Part shown: piece after piece, positions 6,932 through 14,406 of the stretch
How positions within the stretch are numbered: position 1 is the stretch's first letter
Layout of the letters: the number at the start of each line of letters is the position of its first letter
NCBI RefSeq assembly: GCF_006715045.1
Contig: NZ_VFML01000001.1
Location: 4,060,501-4,124,500 of the forward strand
Source of the DNA: Amycolatopsis cihanbeyliensis
Lineage (GTDB): Bacteria > Actinomycetota > Actinomycetes > Mycobacteriales > Pseudonocardiaceae
DNA: 64,000 bases
Direction of reading: 5' to 3'
Notes under the pieces: model-generated
Database searches by the model: none
What the model was told of the DNA's origin: nothing
The model's input: only the letters and a program-made list of their open reading frames with translations
Program-made: the position numbers and the translations under genes

Positions 6932-7860
6932 CCGGGCTGCACCAGGCGCTGGCCGAGTATCTGGCGCTGCGGCGCTCACTGGGTTACAAGCTCGAACGCG
7001 ACGGCAAACTCCTCGCCCAGTTCCTCGACTGGCTCGACGAGCAGGACAAGCACACCATCACGCTGGCCGACACGCTGGACTGGGTACACCTGCCGGCAGA
7101 ACCGAGCACGAGTTGGCTACGGATGCGGATGCAGGCGGTGCGCGGTTTCGCGACCTACCTGCACACCCTTGATCCGGCTGTCGAGGTCCCGCCGTCCGGG
7201 CTGGTGCCAGGACCGGTTCCTCGCGCGGTTCCTTACCTGTATTCCGATGCCGACATCGTAGCCCTGCTTGCCCAAGCCGAACAGCTGTCGAGTCCGCTGC
7301 GTCGGGCGACGATGCGCACCCTGATCGGACTGCTCGCGGTGACCGGGATGCGCCTGGGCGAGGTCCTCGCGCTCGACGACACCGACTTCGACCCGACAGC
7401 CGGGCTGCTGCTGATCCGGCATGCCAAGTTCGACAAGTCCCGGCAGATTCCCCTACACACCAGCACCACGACCGCGTTGCTGGCCTATCGCCGCACCCGT
7501 GACCAGATCATTGGCCGTCCAGTCAGTGATGCGCTGCTGGTCTCCACCGCCGGCACTCGGCTGCTGAACTACAACGTCGGACAGACCTTCGCCAAACTCA
7601 TCCGCCGGGCCGGACTGGCTGGCCAGTCGCAAGCTCGCCAGCCGCGGCCGCATGATTTACGGCATAGCTTCGCGATCCGCACACTGCTGCGGTGGTATCG
7701 CGATGGGGGTGACGTTGCCGCCCGGCTGCCGCTGCTATCGACCTATCTCGGCCACGTCGCACCGGCGAACACCTACTGGTATTTGCACGCCGCTCCCGAA
7801 CTGCTCGCCGAGGCTGCCCACCGACTCGAGGACGCTGCGGATGGTGGTGAGCCTCGATGA
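6928..7860 (+). CDS. Tyrosine recombinase, second gene of the RIT trio
   Basis: A 310-residue integrase (RitB position), starting at ATG 6928, which overlaps the first gene's TGA (ATGA). The N-terminal core-binding domain includes LAEYLALRRSLGYKLERDGK. The catalytic domain has R in TGMRLGEVLAL, the H-D-L-R-H box (RPHDLRHSFAI), H in TYLGHVAPANT, and a Y in the following NTYWYLHAAPE as nucleophile. An insertion between box H-x-x-R and the last histidine (TLLRWYRDGGDVAARLPLLS) is longer than in phage integrases, a feature I associate with this middle recombinase type. Its end overlaps the third gene by four bases. Confidence 0.92.
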   Translation: MTGLHQALAEYLALRRSLGYKLERDGKLLAQFLDWLDEQDKHTITLADTLDWVHLPAEPSTSWLRMRMQAVRGFATYLHTLDPAVEVPPSGLVPGPVPRAVPYLYSDADIVALLAQAEQLSSPLRRATMRTLIGLLAVTGMRLGEVLALDDTDFDPTAGLLLIRHAKFDKSRQIPLHTSTTTALLAYRRTRDQIIGRPVSDALLVSTAGTRLLNYNVGQTFAKLIRRAGLAGQSQARQPRPHDLRHSFAIRTLLRWYRDGGDVAARLPLLSTYLGHVAPANTYWYLHAAPELLAEAAHRLEDAADGGEPR

Positions 7861-8846
7861 GTGCGATCGCTTCCACCGTGCAGACGTTTTTCACCGAGTA
7901 TCTGATGCGCCAGCGGCAAGCCAGCCCGCACACCATCGCAGCCTACCGTGACCTGGTGCGGATGCTGCTGTTCTTCGCCGCCGAGCGCACTGGAATCGCG
8001 TGCCACCAGCTGCAGTTCACCGATGTCGATGCGGGGCTGGTCACCGCGTTCCTCGATGACTTGGAACACGGTCGCGGCAACAGCGTGCGCACCCGCAACG
8101 CGCGCCTGGCGGGGATCCACTCGCTTTTTGGCTACGCCGCCACGCACCATCCCGAGCATGCCGAGGACATTCAGCGAGTGCTGGCGATCCCTGCCAAGCG
8201 AGCCGAGCACACCATCATCACCTACCTCACCGAAGCCGAGTCCGAGGCACTGCTCGCCGCGCCGAATCGCAACACTCGCACCGGCAGACGAGACCACGCG
8301 TTGCTGCAGCTTGCAATCCAAACAGGACTACGAGCATCCGAACTGACCTCCCTGACCCGCCGCGACATCCACCTCGGCACCGGGGCACACATCCGCTGCC
8401 GCGGCAAGGGACGCAAACACCGCATCACCCCGCTCACCCACGGAACCGTCACGGTGATGCGGACCTGGATCCGCGAACGCACCGGCGACGAGGATGATCC
8501 GCTGTTTCCCACCAACCGCGGCAGCTCGATGAGCCCCGACGCACTCGCCCAGCGGGTCCGCATCCACGCCAGCACCGCAGCACGGTCCTGCCGATCGCTG
8601 GCCAGCAAGAACGTCACACCACACGTGCTGCGCCACACCGCAGCCATGCGGCTGCTGCACGCCGGAGTCGACACCACCGTCATCGCGCTCTGGCTCGGAC
8701 ACGTCGACGTGACCACCACCCAGATCTATCTCGAAGCCGACCTCGTACTCAAACAGCGAGCGCTCGACCGAACCACGCCACCGAAAGCGACGCCCGGCCG
8801 CTACCGCCCACCCGACCAGCTCATCGCCTTCCTCGAAGCCCTCTGA
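7857..8846 (+). CDS. Tyrosine recombinase, third gene of the RIT trio
   Basis: A 329-residue integrase (RitC position), starting at ATG 7857 inside the end of the second gene. The N-terminal domain includes QASPHTIAAYRDLVRMLLFF. The catalytic residues are R in QTGLRASELTSL, H-V-L-R-H in TPHVLRHTAAM, H in LWLGHVDVTTT, and Y in TTQIYLEADL, all expected positions. The TGA stop (8844-8846) lies at the inner edge of the right inverted repeat. The three genes are one transcription unit reading towards the right end. There is no sign of frameshift or loss of active-site residues, so the element could be functional. Confidence 0.93.
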   Translation: MSAIASTVQTFFTEYLMRQRQASPHTIAAYRDLVRMLLFFAAERTGIACHQLQFTDVDAGLVTAFLDDLEHGRGNSVRTRNARLAGIHSLFGYAATHHPEHAEDIQRVLAIPAKRAEHTIITYLTEAESEALLAAPNRNTRTGRRDHALLQLAIQTGLRASELTSLTRRDIHLGTGAHIRCRGKGRKHRITPLTHGTVTVMRTWIRERTGDEDDPLFPTNRGSSMSPDALAQRVRIHASTAARSCRSLASKNVTPHVLRHTAAMRLLHAGVDTTVIALWLGHVDVTTTQIYLEADLVLKQRALDRTTPPKATPGRYRPPDQLIAFLEAL

Positions 8847-8934
8847 TTATGCCGACATCGCCAGCGCGGGCACCACCCACGGCAACCGCTCCCGACCGGA
8901 TATCGGAATAACCCCGGAGTCGGGATAATGGACC
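8845..8934. repeat. RIT inverted repeat, right copy
   Basis: It is the exact reverse complement of 5578-5667 over 90 bases. It begins at the stop codon of the third recombinase gene. Its last six bases (TGGACC) are also what the uninterrupted transposase gene should read at this point, so element and target share this core. Confidence 0.95.
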
Positions 8935-9779
8935 ACGCAGGTCTGAGTGATCGCTTGCGGCCACACGGTTTCGATGGCCTCGGGCAACCCTTTCAGCCCG
9001 TCACAGACGACGATGCACACGTCGGCAGTGCCGCGGTTCTTGATCTCTGAAAGAACCCGGAGCCAGTACTTGGCGCCCTCGCCGTCGCCGTGCTCGCCGG
9101 CCCACAACCCGAGGATGTCGCGCGTGCCTTCCACCGTCACACCGAGCGCGACGTAGATCGGCCGGTTCGCGACATTGCCCTCTCTGATCTTGACATTCAC
9201 ACAGTCGATGAAGACCACCGGATACACCGCGTCCAGCGGCCGGTTCTGCCAGTCGGCCATGCCCTCCATCACCCGGTCGGTGATCGTGGTGATGGTCTGC
9301 TTGGACACCTGCGCGTCGTACACCTCGGCCAGATGCGCGGCGATCTCACCATGCGTGAGCCCCTTGGCGGACAACGAGATCACCAGGTCATCCATCCCGG
9401 TCAGCCGGCGCTGGCCCTTACGCACCAGCTGCGGCTGGAAGGTGCCGTCCCGGTCTCGTGGCGTGGTGATCTCCACCGGTCCAGCCTCGGTCACCACCTG
9501 CTTGCCGCGCCGACCGTTGCGCGAGTTGCCACCGTCACGGCCGGCCGGGTCGTGCCTGGCATAGCCGAGATGGTCATCCATCTCGCCCTCCAACGCCGAC
9601 TCGACGACCTTCTTCGTCAGCATCGCCAACAAGCCGCCCTCGCCGGTCAACTGCAAGCCCTCGGCCCGCGCCCGATCCGCCAGCTGCTGCACCAGCTGAT
9701 CATCCACCGCATCCGTCGTCGCCGACGTATTCACCTCACGGCCGTTGGCCGTCACATCAGTCACAGGTGTCTCCTTCAT
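8929..9779 (-). pseudogene. IS256-family transposase, N-terminal fragment
   Basis: About 283 residues from ATG 9779 (MKETPVTDVTANGREVN). It carries the family's DHLGY box (EGEMDDHLGYARHDPAGRDG), the first catalytic D (YPVVFIDCVNVKIRE) and the second D (IVVCDGLKGLPEAI). The true sequence ends at ITQTCVVH, where the RIT repeat begins. The open frame runs on into the repeat (YPDSGVIPISGRERLPWVVP) to a stop at 8847, which would give a chimeric truncated protein lacking the catalytic E. Such a product could act only as a dominant-negative transposase, if at all. Confidence 0.92.
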
Positions 9780-9785
9780 CTCAGG

Positions 9786-9811
9786 AGTTACACCAACGAA
9801 ATTACAGTCCC
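9786..9811. repeat. Right terminal inverted repeat of the IS256-type element
   Basis: It starts AGTTACACCAAC, 7 bp upstream of the transposase ATG, and is the partner of 5059-5084 at 19 of 26 positions. The flanking bases CGACATGC (9812-9819) nearly duplicate CTACATGC at 5051-5058, as expected for the 8-9 bp target duplication of this family. Confidence 0.8.
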
Positions 9812-9983
9812 CGACATGCCTCCTGTATCACCGAGTCGGGCCTGCGGTGACCGTTTGGGAAATGATCACCGTTAGCGTGGGAAGCGTGCTCGCAAGACAC
9901 GCTGACCGTGCTGGTCAGCCGATTTCGTCGGGAGCCCACCCTTGTCGGGGCCCTGGCGGCCCCTCCCGGTATCCCGATTCGTT

Positions 9984-10003
9984 GTGGGGGGCCCACCCCC
10001 CAC
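9984..10003. terminator. Very GC-rich hairpin downstream of the SRPBCC gene
   Basis: GTGGGGGG and CCCCCCAC pair perfectly around a CCCA loop. It lies about 65 bp beyond the stop of the minus-strand gene at 10069-10539, within the 257-bp gap after the IS element, where no gene is seen. It probably terminates that gene. No T-run follows. Confidence 0.5.
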
Positions 10004-10068
10004 ACCCCCCAGGGTGCGGTGGTTGCGTTGGGTGCGATGGTTGCCCGGTGAGGTTTGACCCAGCGTGG

Positions 10069-10539
10069 TTATGTGATTTCCCTTTGTTCTAGGGCTTGTT
10101 TGGCTTCTTGCATTTCCTGGTGCACATCCGGGGGAAGCGTGCGCTTCAGGATGGGGTGCAGCAGGTAGGCCAGCGGTGGCTTGAAGGTGATGTCGACGGT
10201 GCGGGTGACTTTCGTGCCCTCGGGGGTCGGGGCGCAGACGAAGCTGGCCGCGAAGGCGGAGAAGCGGCGGGCCAGGCGGTTGTGCGGGGGTGGGGCGTAC
10301 TCGATGTCCACCCGCTCACCGGGGGTGAGGCTCATCCGGGAGACCAGTGTGGGGCCGGGGCCCGGGATACCCGGTAGATGCGAGCGGAACTTGAACTCGG
10401 TCACGTCGTCCTGCCTGCGTACCCAGTCGATCCGGCCCAGCTTGCTGTCCACCTCGGCGTAACGCTCGGCATCCAGCACGAAGGCGAGGAACTCCTCCGG
10501 TGCGCACCGTACGGTCTGCTCCACTGTGACACCAACCAT
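10069..10539 (-). CDS. SRPBCC-family (polyketide cyclase/lipid-transport-like) protein
   Basis: A 156-residue protein with the START/Bet v1-like pattern: a first strand TVEQTVRCAPEEFLAFVLDA, the helix after it, then alternating strands ending in VTRTVDITFKPPLAYLLHPI and a long C-terminal helix (DVHQEMQEAKQALEQ). Members bind hydrophobic ligands in a closed beta-sheet/helix cavity, and substrates vary. It is divergent from the TetR gene at 10563 with only 23 bp between the two start codons, and that space is occupied by a palindrome. It is therefore very likely repressed by that TetR protein. Its start as given is the first in-frame ATG; a short leader or leaderless mRNA follows from the spacing. 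Confidence 0.8.
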   Translation of the reverse strand: MVGVTVEQTVRCAPEEFLAFVLDAERYAEVDSKLGRIDWVRRQDDVTEFKFRSHLPGIPGPGPTLVSRMSLTPGERVDIEYAPPPHNRLARRFSAFAASFVCAPTPEGTKVTRTVDITFKPPLAYLLHPILKRTLPPDVHQEMQEAKQALEQREIT

Positions 10540-10540
10540 A

Positions 10541-10562
10541 AGTGAGAGAGTACTCTCTTACT
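10541..10562. promoter_or_regulatory. Candidate TetR operator between divergent starts
   Basis: A 22-bp palindrome with one mismatched pair, perfect core GAGAGTACTCTC (10546-10557). It ends on the base before the tetR ATG and begins 2 bp from the SRPBCC ATG. Its size and symmetry fit a TetR-family operator controlling both genes. The core promoters must lie inside the flanking coding regions or the mRNAs must be nearly leaderless. Confidence 0.75.
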
Positions 10563-11168
10563 ATGGCGAGAACCACTCCCGGAGTGACCAGGGAACGCAT
10601 CCTCGACGAGGCCGTCCGGCTGTTCGCCGGCCGTGGCTACGACGCGACCTCTGTGGTGGATATCCAGGTGGCCTGCGGGCTCGCGCCCGGCTCGGGCGCG
10701 CTCTACAAGCACTTCCGTTCGAAGCGGGAACTGCTCGAGCACGCCGTGCGGCGCAACATGGAGACGTTGGCGCGCAGCCAGGCCGAGGCGATGACCGAGG
10801 TGCCGACCGAGCCGCGGGCCGCGCTCCGGCTGCTGGCCGAGGTCGTCTGGCGGGTGCTGGACGACGAGCGCGAGCTGGTCCGGATCATGGTCCGCGAGTT
10901 CGCCGGGTTTCCCGAGCTGTTCGAGCAGATGTGGCAGGCCGTGCTGGCGAACGTCTACCGGGTGGGTGCCGGCTGGATCGAGGGGCTACGCGACCGCGGG
11001 CAGGTCGAGGTGGCGGATCCGGAGGCCACCGCGGCCGTGCTGCTCTCCTCGCTGACCTACTACCCGATCCTGGACACCCTGATCGGGCACACCCCTGGTG
11101 ACCTGGGCCGGGAGCGTTTCCTGGCGGCCTGGCTGGAGCATGCCGCGGCCACCCTCGGGCTTCCCTAG
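10563..11168 (+). CDS. TetR/AcrR-family transcriptional repressor
   Basis: A 201-residue regulator. The N-terminal helix-turn-helix spans residues about 7-55 (RERILDEAVRLFAGRGYDAT, then SGALYKHFRSKRELLEHAV). The ligand-binding C-terminal domain is all helical and unrecognised. The start ATG 10563 directly abuts the 22-bp palindrome, indicating autoregulation together with the divergent SRPBCC gene. Its TAG stop interlocks with the TAG of the convergent oxidoreductase gene, sharing CTAG, so no terminator separates them. The inducer is not deducible, but the cyclase-like partner suggests a hydrophobic ligand. Confidence 0.88.
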   Translation: MARTTPGVTRERILDEAVRLFAGRGYDATSVVDIQVACGLAPGSGALYKHFRSKRELLEHAVRRNMETLARSQAEAMTEVPTEPRAALRLLAEVVWRVLDDERELVRIMVREFAGFPELFEQMWQAVLANVYRVGAGWIEGLRDRGQVEVADPEATAAVLLSSLTYYPILDTLIGHTPGDLGRERFLAAWLEHAAATLGLP

Positions 11169-12055
11169 GTGCGGTGGGCGGCGACGGCCGCGCGGGTGGC
11201 GGGCACGACCTCCTCGGTCCAGCGGTGGAACTGGTCCAGGTCGTCGTGCTCGGTGCCGAACACGAAGGTGTCCATGCCGTACTCCACGGCCAGTTCGGTG
11301 AGCTCGTCCACCCACTGGTCCACCGGCCCGTGCAGGAAGCCACGGGGTGCCGGCGTGATCGACCCGAACACGTTGTAGATCCGCCGGATCTCCGACGGTG
11401 CGCGTCCCGCCGCGGCGGCGGCCTCGTCGATCACCGCGTGCTTGGCGGGCAGGGCTTCCGGAGGGACGTAGCTGGAGGAGGGGATCCAGCCGTCCGCCGA
11501 CCTGCCGAGCTCGGCCAGCAGCCGGGGCCCGAGCACGCCCAGCCAGAGGGCGATCGGGTGCGCGGGTGGCGGGCCCGGACGCACCCCGGCCAACCGGTAC
11601 GCCGAGCCGTCGAAGCGGACCGCGCGCTCGGCCGACCACATCCGCCGGATCACCTGGATCGCCTCGACCAGCGCCGAGGCCGCCTGCGCCGGGTCGCGCA
11701 CTGGCCCGTCCATGGCACCGATCGCGTCCCGGAACCCACCGGCACCGAGGCCGAGCTCCAGCCGGCCACCGGAGAGCACGTCCAGGCTGGCCGCGGCCTT
11801 GGCCAGCATCGCGGGTGGGCGTAGCGGCAGGTTGGCCACGTCCGGGAACGCGTGCACCCGCTCGGTGCGGGCGAGCACGGTGGCCAGCAGGGACCAGGTG
11901 TCCAGGAACCGGCGCTGGTACGGGTGATCCTGGATGCCCACCACGTCCAAGCCGGTCCGGTCGGCGAGGGCGACGATGTCCATGATCCGTTCCACCGAGT
12001 CCGCGTTCGGGGTGGGGAACACGCCGAACCGGATCTCCCGCCGGTAGTCGGTCAC
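11165..12055 (-). CDS. Luciferase-like (LLM class) flavin-dependent oxidoreductase
   Basis: A 296-residue TIM-barrel flavin enzyme of the bacterial luciferase/F420-dependent reductase superfamily. It starts at GTG 12055, overlapping the upstream gene's TGA. Landmarks are IRFGVFPTPNADSVERIMDI, IQDHPYQRRFLDTWSLLATV, and the glycine-rich LELGLGAGGFRDAIGAMDG that lines the cofactor phosphate site. The C-terminal FVFGTEHDDLDQFHRWTEEV is typical of F420/FMN monooxygenase-like members. Whether it uses F420 or FMN cannot be told from sequence. The upstream gene is a distant relative, and the pair probably acts in one oxidation pathway. Confidence 0.88.
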   Translation of the reverse strand: MTDYRREIRFGVFPTPNADSVERIMDIVALADRTGLDVVGIQDHPYQRRFLDTWSLLATVLARTERVHAFPDVANLPLRPPAMLAKAAASLDVLSGGRLELGLGAGGFRDAIGAMDGPVRDPAQAASALVEAIQVIRRMWSAERAVRFDGSAYRLAGVRPGPPPAHPIALWLGVLGPRLLAELGRSADGWIPSSSYVPPEALPAKHAVIDEAAAAAGRAPSEIRRIYNVFGSITPAPRGFLHGPVDQWVDELTELAVEYGMDTFVFGTEHDDLDQFHRWTEEVVPATRAAVAAHRT

Positions 12056-13131
12056 GATCGCACCGCCTCGGCACGCAGGGTCTCGTGGGTCGGGGCCTCG
12101 GGGACATGCGCGGGCCGCTTGGCGTCCAGCTCCCTGCGCAGCACCGGGATCACCTCCTCGCCGAGCAGGTCGAGCTGCTCCAGTACGGTTTTCAGCGGCA
12201 GGCCGGCGTGGTCGATCAGGAACAGTTGCCGCTGGTAGTCGCCGAAGTGCTCGCGGAAGGTCAACGTCTTGTCGATCACCTGCCGCGGGCTGCCCACGGT
12301 GAGCGGGGTCTGCTCGGCGAACTCCTCCAGCGAGGGGCCGCCGCCGTAGACGGGCGCGTGGTCGAAGTACGGCCGGAACTCGCGCACCGCGTCCTGCGAG
12401 TTGCGCCGCATGAACACATGCCCGCCGAGGCCCACGACGGCCTGGTCGGCCGTGCCGTGCCCGTGGTGCTCGTAGCGCTGCCGGTACAGCTCGATCAGCC
12501 GCTGGAAGTGCTCCTTCGGCCAGAAGATGTGGTTGGCGAAGAACCCGTCGCCGTAGTATGCGGCCTGCTCGGCGATCTCCGGGCTGCGGATCGAGCCGTG
12601 CCACACGAACGGCGGCACCCCGTCCAGCGGGCGTGGGGTGGAGGTGAATCCCTGTAGCGGGGTGCGGAACCGGCCCTCCCAGTCCACCACGTCCTCCCGC
12701 CACAGCCGGTACAGCAGGTGGTAGTTCTCGATGGCCAGCGGGATGCCCTGCCGGATGTCCTGGCCGAACCAGGGATACACCGGCGCCGTGTTGCCCCTGC
12801 CCAGCATCAGGTCCACCCGGCCGTCCGCGAGGTGCTGCAACATCGCGAAGTCCTCGGCGATCTTCACCGGGTCGTTCGTGGTGATCAGCGTGGTCGAGGT
12901 GGAGAGGATGAGGCGGCGCGTGCGGGCCGCGACGTAGCCGAGCATGGTCGTCGGCGAGGAGGGCACGAACGGCGGGTTGTGGTGCTCGCCGGTGGCGAAC
13001 ACCTCCAGCCCGACCTCCTCGGCCTTCTCCGCGATGGCCACCATCGACTTGATCCGCTCAGCCTCCGAGGGCGCGACACCGGTGGTCGGGTCGGGGGTCA
13101 CGTCGCCGACGGTGAAGATCCCGAACTGCAC
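12052..13131 (-). CDS. Luciferase-like (LLM class) flavin-dependent oxidoreductase
   Basis: A 359-residue TIM-barrel flavin oxidoreductase. The start GTG 13131 is preferred because GGGAG lies 5-6 bp upstream and the first strand VQFGIFTVGDVT starts there; an ATG at 13164 would add 11 residues. Motifs are EVFATGEHHNPPFVPSSPT (the EHH segment of the family), LMLGRGNTAPVYPWFGQD, VWHGSIRSPEIAEQAAYYGD and FLIDHAGLPLKTVLEQLDLL. It overlaps the downstream luciferase-like gene by four bases. Known relatives are alkanal, nitrilotriacetate or F420-linked oxidoreductases. The substrate here is unknown. Confidence 0.88.
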   Translation of the reverse strand: MQFGIFTVGDVTPDPTTGVAPSEAERIKSMVAIAEKAEEVGLEVFATGEHHNPPFVPSSPTTMLGYVAARTRRLILSTSTTLITTNDPVKIAEDFAMLQHLADGRVDLMLGRGNTAPVYPWFGQDIRQGIPLAIENYHLLYRLWREDVVDWEGRFRTPLQGFTSTPRPLDGVPPFVWHGSIRSPEIAEQAAYYGDGFFANHIFWPKEHFQRLIELYRQRYEHHGHGTADQAVVGLGGHVFMRRNSQDAVREFRPYFDHAPVYGGGPSLEEFAEQTPLTVGSPRQVIDKTLTFREHFGDYQRQLFLIDHAGLPLKTVLEQLDLLGEEVIPVLRRELDAKRPAHVPEAPTHETLRAEAVRS

Positions 13132-13224
13132 GACAACTCCCTGGGGTAGTGATTCAACGCTCAACTACATTCAACCACGGCGCCCCCGACCTTGTTCCCT
13201 GTCCTGGTGTCTTATTCAAGTGTC

Positions 13225-13326
13225 GGGTTATTCAGGTCCGTAGCGTGCGTCACCACTGCTGTGAACTGCAACGACCTCTCGCACGGGCCTGGCGGCCCGC
13301 GGTCGCTGGGTCGTTCTGAATAACCC
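13225..13326. repeat. 11-bp inverted repeat enclosing a GC hairpin
   Basis: GGGTTATTCAG (13225-13235) and CTGAATAACCC (13316-13326) flank 80 bp that contain a strong internal hairpin (CGGGCCTGGCGGCCCG). It lies between the GNAT gene and the luciferase-like operon. It could be a terminator for GNAT or a small MITE-like remnant; the right arm belongs to a sequence repeated at 41074. Confidence 0.5.
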
Positions 13327-13330
13327 TCCT
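13295..13330 (-). repeat. Dispersed 3'-end repeat, copy 1
   Basis: Read on the minus strand, AGGAGGGTTATTCAGAACGA begins 5 bp after the GNAT stop codon. It is followed by GCGACC-G-GGGC after a 3-bp insertion. The same order is found at 41074-41106. Both copies immediately follow a gene in the same orientation. Confidence 0.6.
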
Positions 13331-13335
13331 GGTTC

Positions 13336-13632
13336 TCAGGTCTCGAGCAAGTCCTTGTACTCCGGGTGCTTGTTGATGTAGTCGGCCACGTACGGGCACA
13401 CCGCCCGCACCCGGCTGCCTTCCGCCCGCGCGGCGTCCAGCGACGCACTGGTCAGCCGGCCGGCGAGGCCCTGGCCCCGCCGCTCCGGGTCGACCTCGGT
13501 GTGCGTGAACACGAGCAGGCCCGGCTCGCGCCGGTAGGCGGCGTGCCCCACCAGCTCCGTGCCGATGTGCAGCTCGAACCGGGACCGGTCCGGGTTGTCG
13601 GTGACCTGGATCTCGCCTTCGGATTCACTCAT
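13336..13632 (-). CDS. Small GNAT-like N-acetyltransferase (NATA1/YjdJ type)
   Basis: A 98-residue protein of the short GNAT-like family. It has the core strands (RFELHIGTELVGHAAYRREP), the acetyl-CoA-binding turn (EVDPERRGQGLAGRLTSASL, with RRGQGLAGRL) and the characteristic end VCPYVADYINKHPEYKDLL. These proteins probably transfer acetyl groups to small molecules or protein termini; substrates are largely unknown. It overlaps the upstream monooxygenase-like gene by 8 bp (ATGAGTGA) and is therefore co-translated with it. Confidence 0.88.
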   Translation of the reverse strand: MSESEGEIQVTDNPDRSRFELHIGTELVGHAAYRREPGLLVFTHTEVDPERRGQGLAGRLTSASLDAARAEGSRVRAVCPYVADYINKHPEYKDLLET

Positions 13633-14263
13633 GGTTCCGATGCTCCCGGATACCCACCGGCGCCGCGCGGTAGAAGCGGAAGCGCCGGAAGCCGAGCGGG
13701 ACGAGCCCCGGGGTCTCGTTGATCATCCGTGGCACCGGGTCGTCCGCGCGCAACGCGGTCTCCACGGTCCGCTGGTGCGCTTCCTCGTCCACGAACTCCG
13801 CGTAGTTCAGCACGTGCCTACCGTCCGTGCTGAGGTGGAAGTTGCTGGAGATGTTTCCATCCGGCTCCCGCGCGGGTTCGGTGAACCCGGGCACCGTCTC
13901 GAACAGGGTGTCCACGAACTTCCTCGCCGTGTGCTCGCCGTCGGTGTCGAACCGGACCACCACGATGATCCCGGGCGTCGGGTTCGGTCCGGTCGCGGTG
14001 AAGCTGCGGTAGCGCCGGTAGTGCCGTCCGCGCTCGCCAGGGTTCGCCTCGGCCGTCCACTGCGAGTACCGCAGCACGGTGTGCCCGTCGGTACCGAGGT
14101 AGACGTTGCGGGACAGCAGGCCGGGCTCCGGCCCGCCGGCGAGCGCGTCCTCCGCGGCTTCCCGTTGCTCGCGCGGGTCGTCCACCGTCCATTCGTGCGC
14201 CAGCACCAGTGCGGCGTCGGGGCGGATGATCCGGGGCGGTGTCGTCTCGTTCGTCTCGTTCAT
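13625..14263 (-). CDS. Antibiotic-biosynthesis-monooxygenase (ABM)-like protein
   Basis: A 212-residue protein made of two ferredoxin-like ABM-type halves. The first covers about residues 10-95 (ALVLAHEWTVDDPREQREAA, then VYLGTDGHTVLRYSQWTAEA). The second covers about 100-190 (GIIVVVRFDTDGEHTARKFV, then NFHLSTDGRHVLNYAEFVDE). The repeated x-L-x-TDG-H-x-VL-x-Y-x-[EQ] strands are the best evidence for duplication. Such domains act in quinone oxygenation or heme degradation, but many are uncharacterised. The start ATG 14263 faces the FMN reductase gene across a 19-bp inverted repeat, suggesting co-regulation. Confidence 0.75.
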   Translation of the reverse strand: MNETNETTPPRIIRPDAALVLAHEWTVDDPREQREAAEDALAGGPEPGLLSRNVYLGTDGHTVLRYSQWTAEANPGERGRHYRRYRSFTATGPNPTPGIIVVVRFDTDGEHTARKFVDTLFETVPGFTEPAREPDGNISSNFHLSTDGRHVLNYAEFVDEEAHQRTVETALRADDPVPRMINETPGLVPLGFRRFRFYRAAPVGIREHRNHE

Positions 14264-14296
14264 ACCGGTGACGTTAGGCAGGCGGCCGGAACCGGG

Positions 14297-14345
14297 GCAT
14301 CTGTCGGATGACTGGCCCCGTCGACCCCAGTCATCCGACAGATGC
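14297..14345. promoter_or_regulatory. 19-bp perfect inverted repeat between divergent genes
   Basis: Arms 14297-14315 (GCATCTGTCGGATGACTGG) and 14327-14345 are exact complements around an 11-nt spacer. They lie 33 bp from the ABM gene start and 61 bp from the FMN reductase start. The length suggests an operator for a dimeric regulator, possibly the LuxR-type protein encoded at 15008. Confidence 0.75.
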
Positions 14346-14406
14346 CGCCCCCGGGTGCGGGTTCGTAGCGTCGGGTTCGATCGAACGAACAACGAAGGAG
14401 CACCTC

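Larger units (their letters stand above)
5556..8928 (+). mobile_element. Recombinase-in-trio (RIT) element
   Basis: Three consecutive, overlapping tyrosine recombinase genes on the plus strand are enclosed by 90-bp perfect inverted repeats (5578-5667 and 8845-8934). This is the defining architecture of RIT elements. It interrupts the IS256-type transposase gene, and TGGA is repeated at 5552-5555 and 8929-8932. Joining the flanks across one TGGA restores the transposase frame through V-V-H-L-L. No passenger gene is present: 52 bp separate the left repeat from the first start codon, and the last stop overlaps the right repeat. Confidence 0.92.
5059..9811 (-). mobile_element. IS256-family insertion sequence, split by a RIT element
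   Basis: The transposase, its 26-bp terminal inverted repeats (5059-5084 and 9786-9811, 19 of 26 positions matching, starting GGG[TA]CTGT and ending GTTGGTGTAACT) and the flanking 8-bp near-duplication (CTACATGC at 5051-5058, CGACATGC at 9812-9819, one mismatch) define the element. Removing the inserted RIT leaves about 1.4 kb, the usual size for the family. The transposase gene runs on the minus strand and is cut in two, so the copy should be inactive. The IS entered the intergenic space between the gene ending at 4868 and the one ending at 10069. Confidence 0.9.

Noticed and set aside
8847..8934. Apparent C-terminal extension of the N-terminal transposase fragment
   Set aside because: These residues are translated from the RIT inverted repeat, not from the transposase.
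9984..10003. GC-rich hairpin as an attachment or integration site
   Set aside because: Position after a stop codon is better explained as a terminator; no repeat of it was found elsewhere in the window.
11398..11985. Plus-strand open frame inside the luciferase-like gene
   Set aside because: It is the complement of a clear enzyme gene, and its translation is Arg/Pro/Ala low-complexity.
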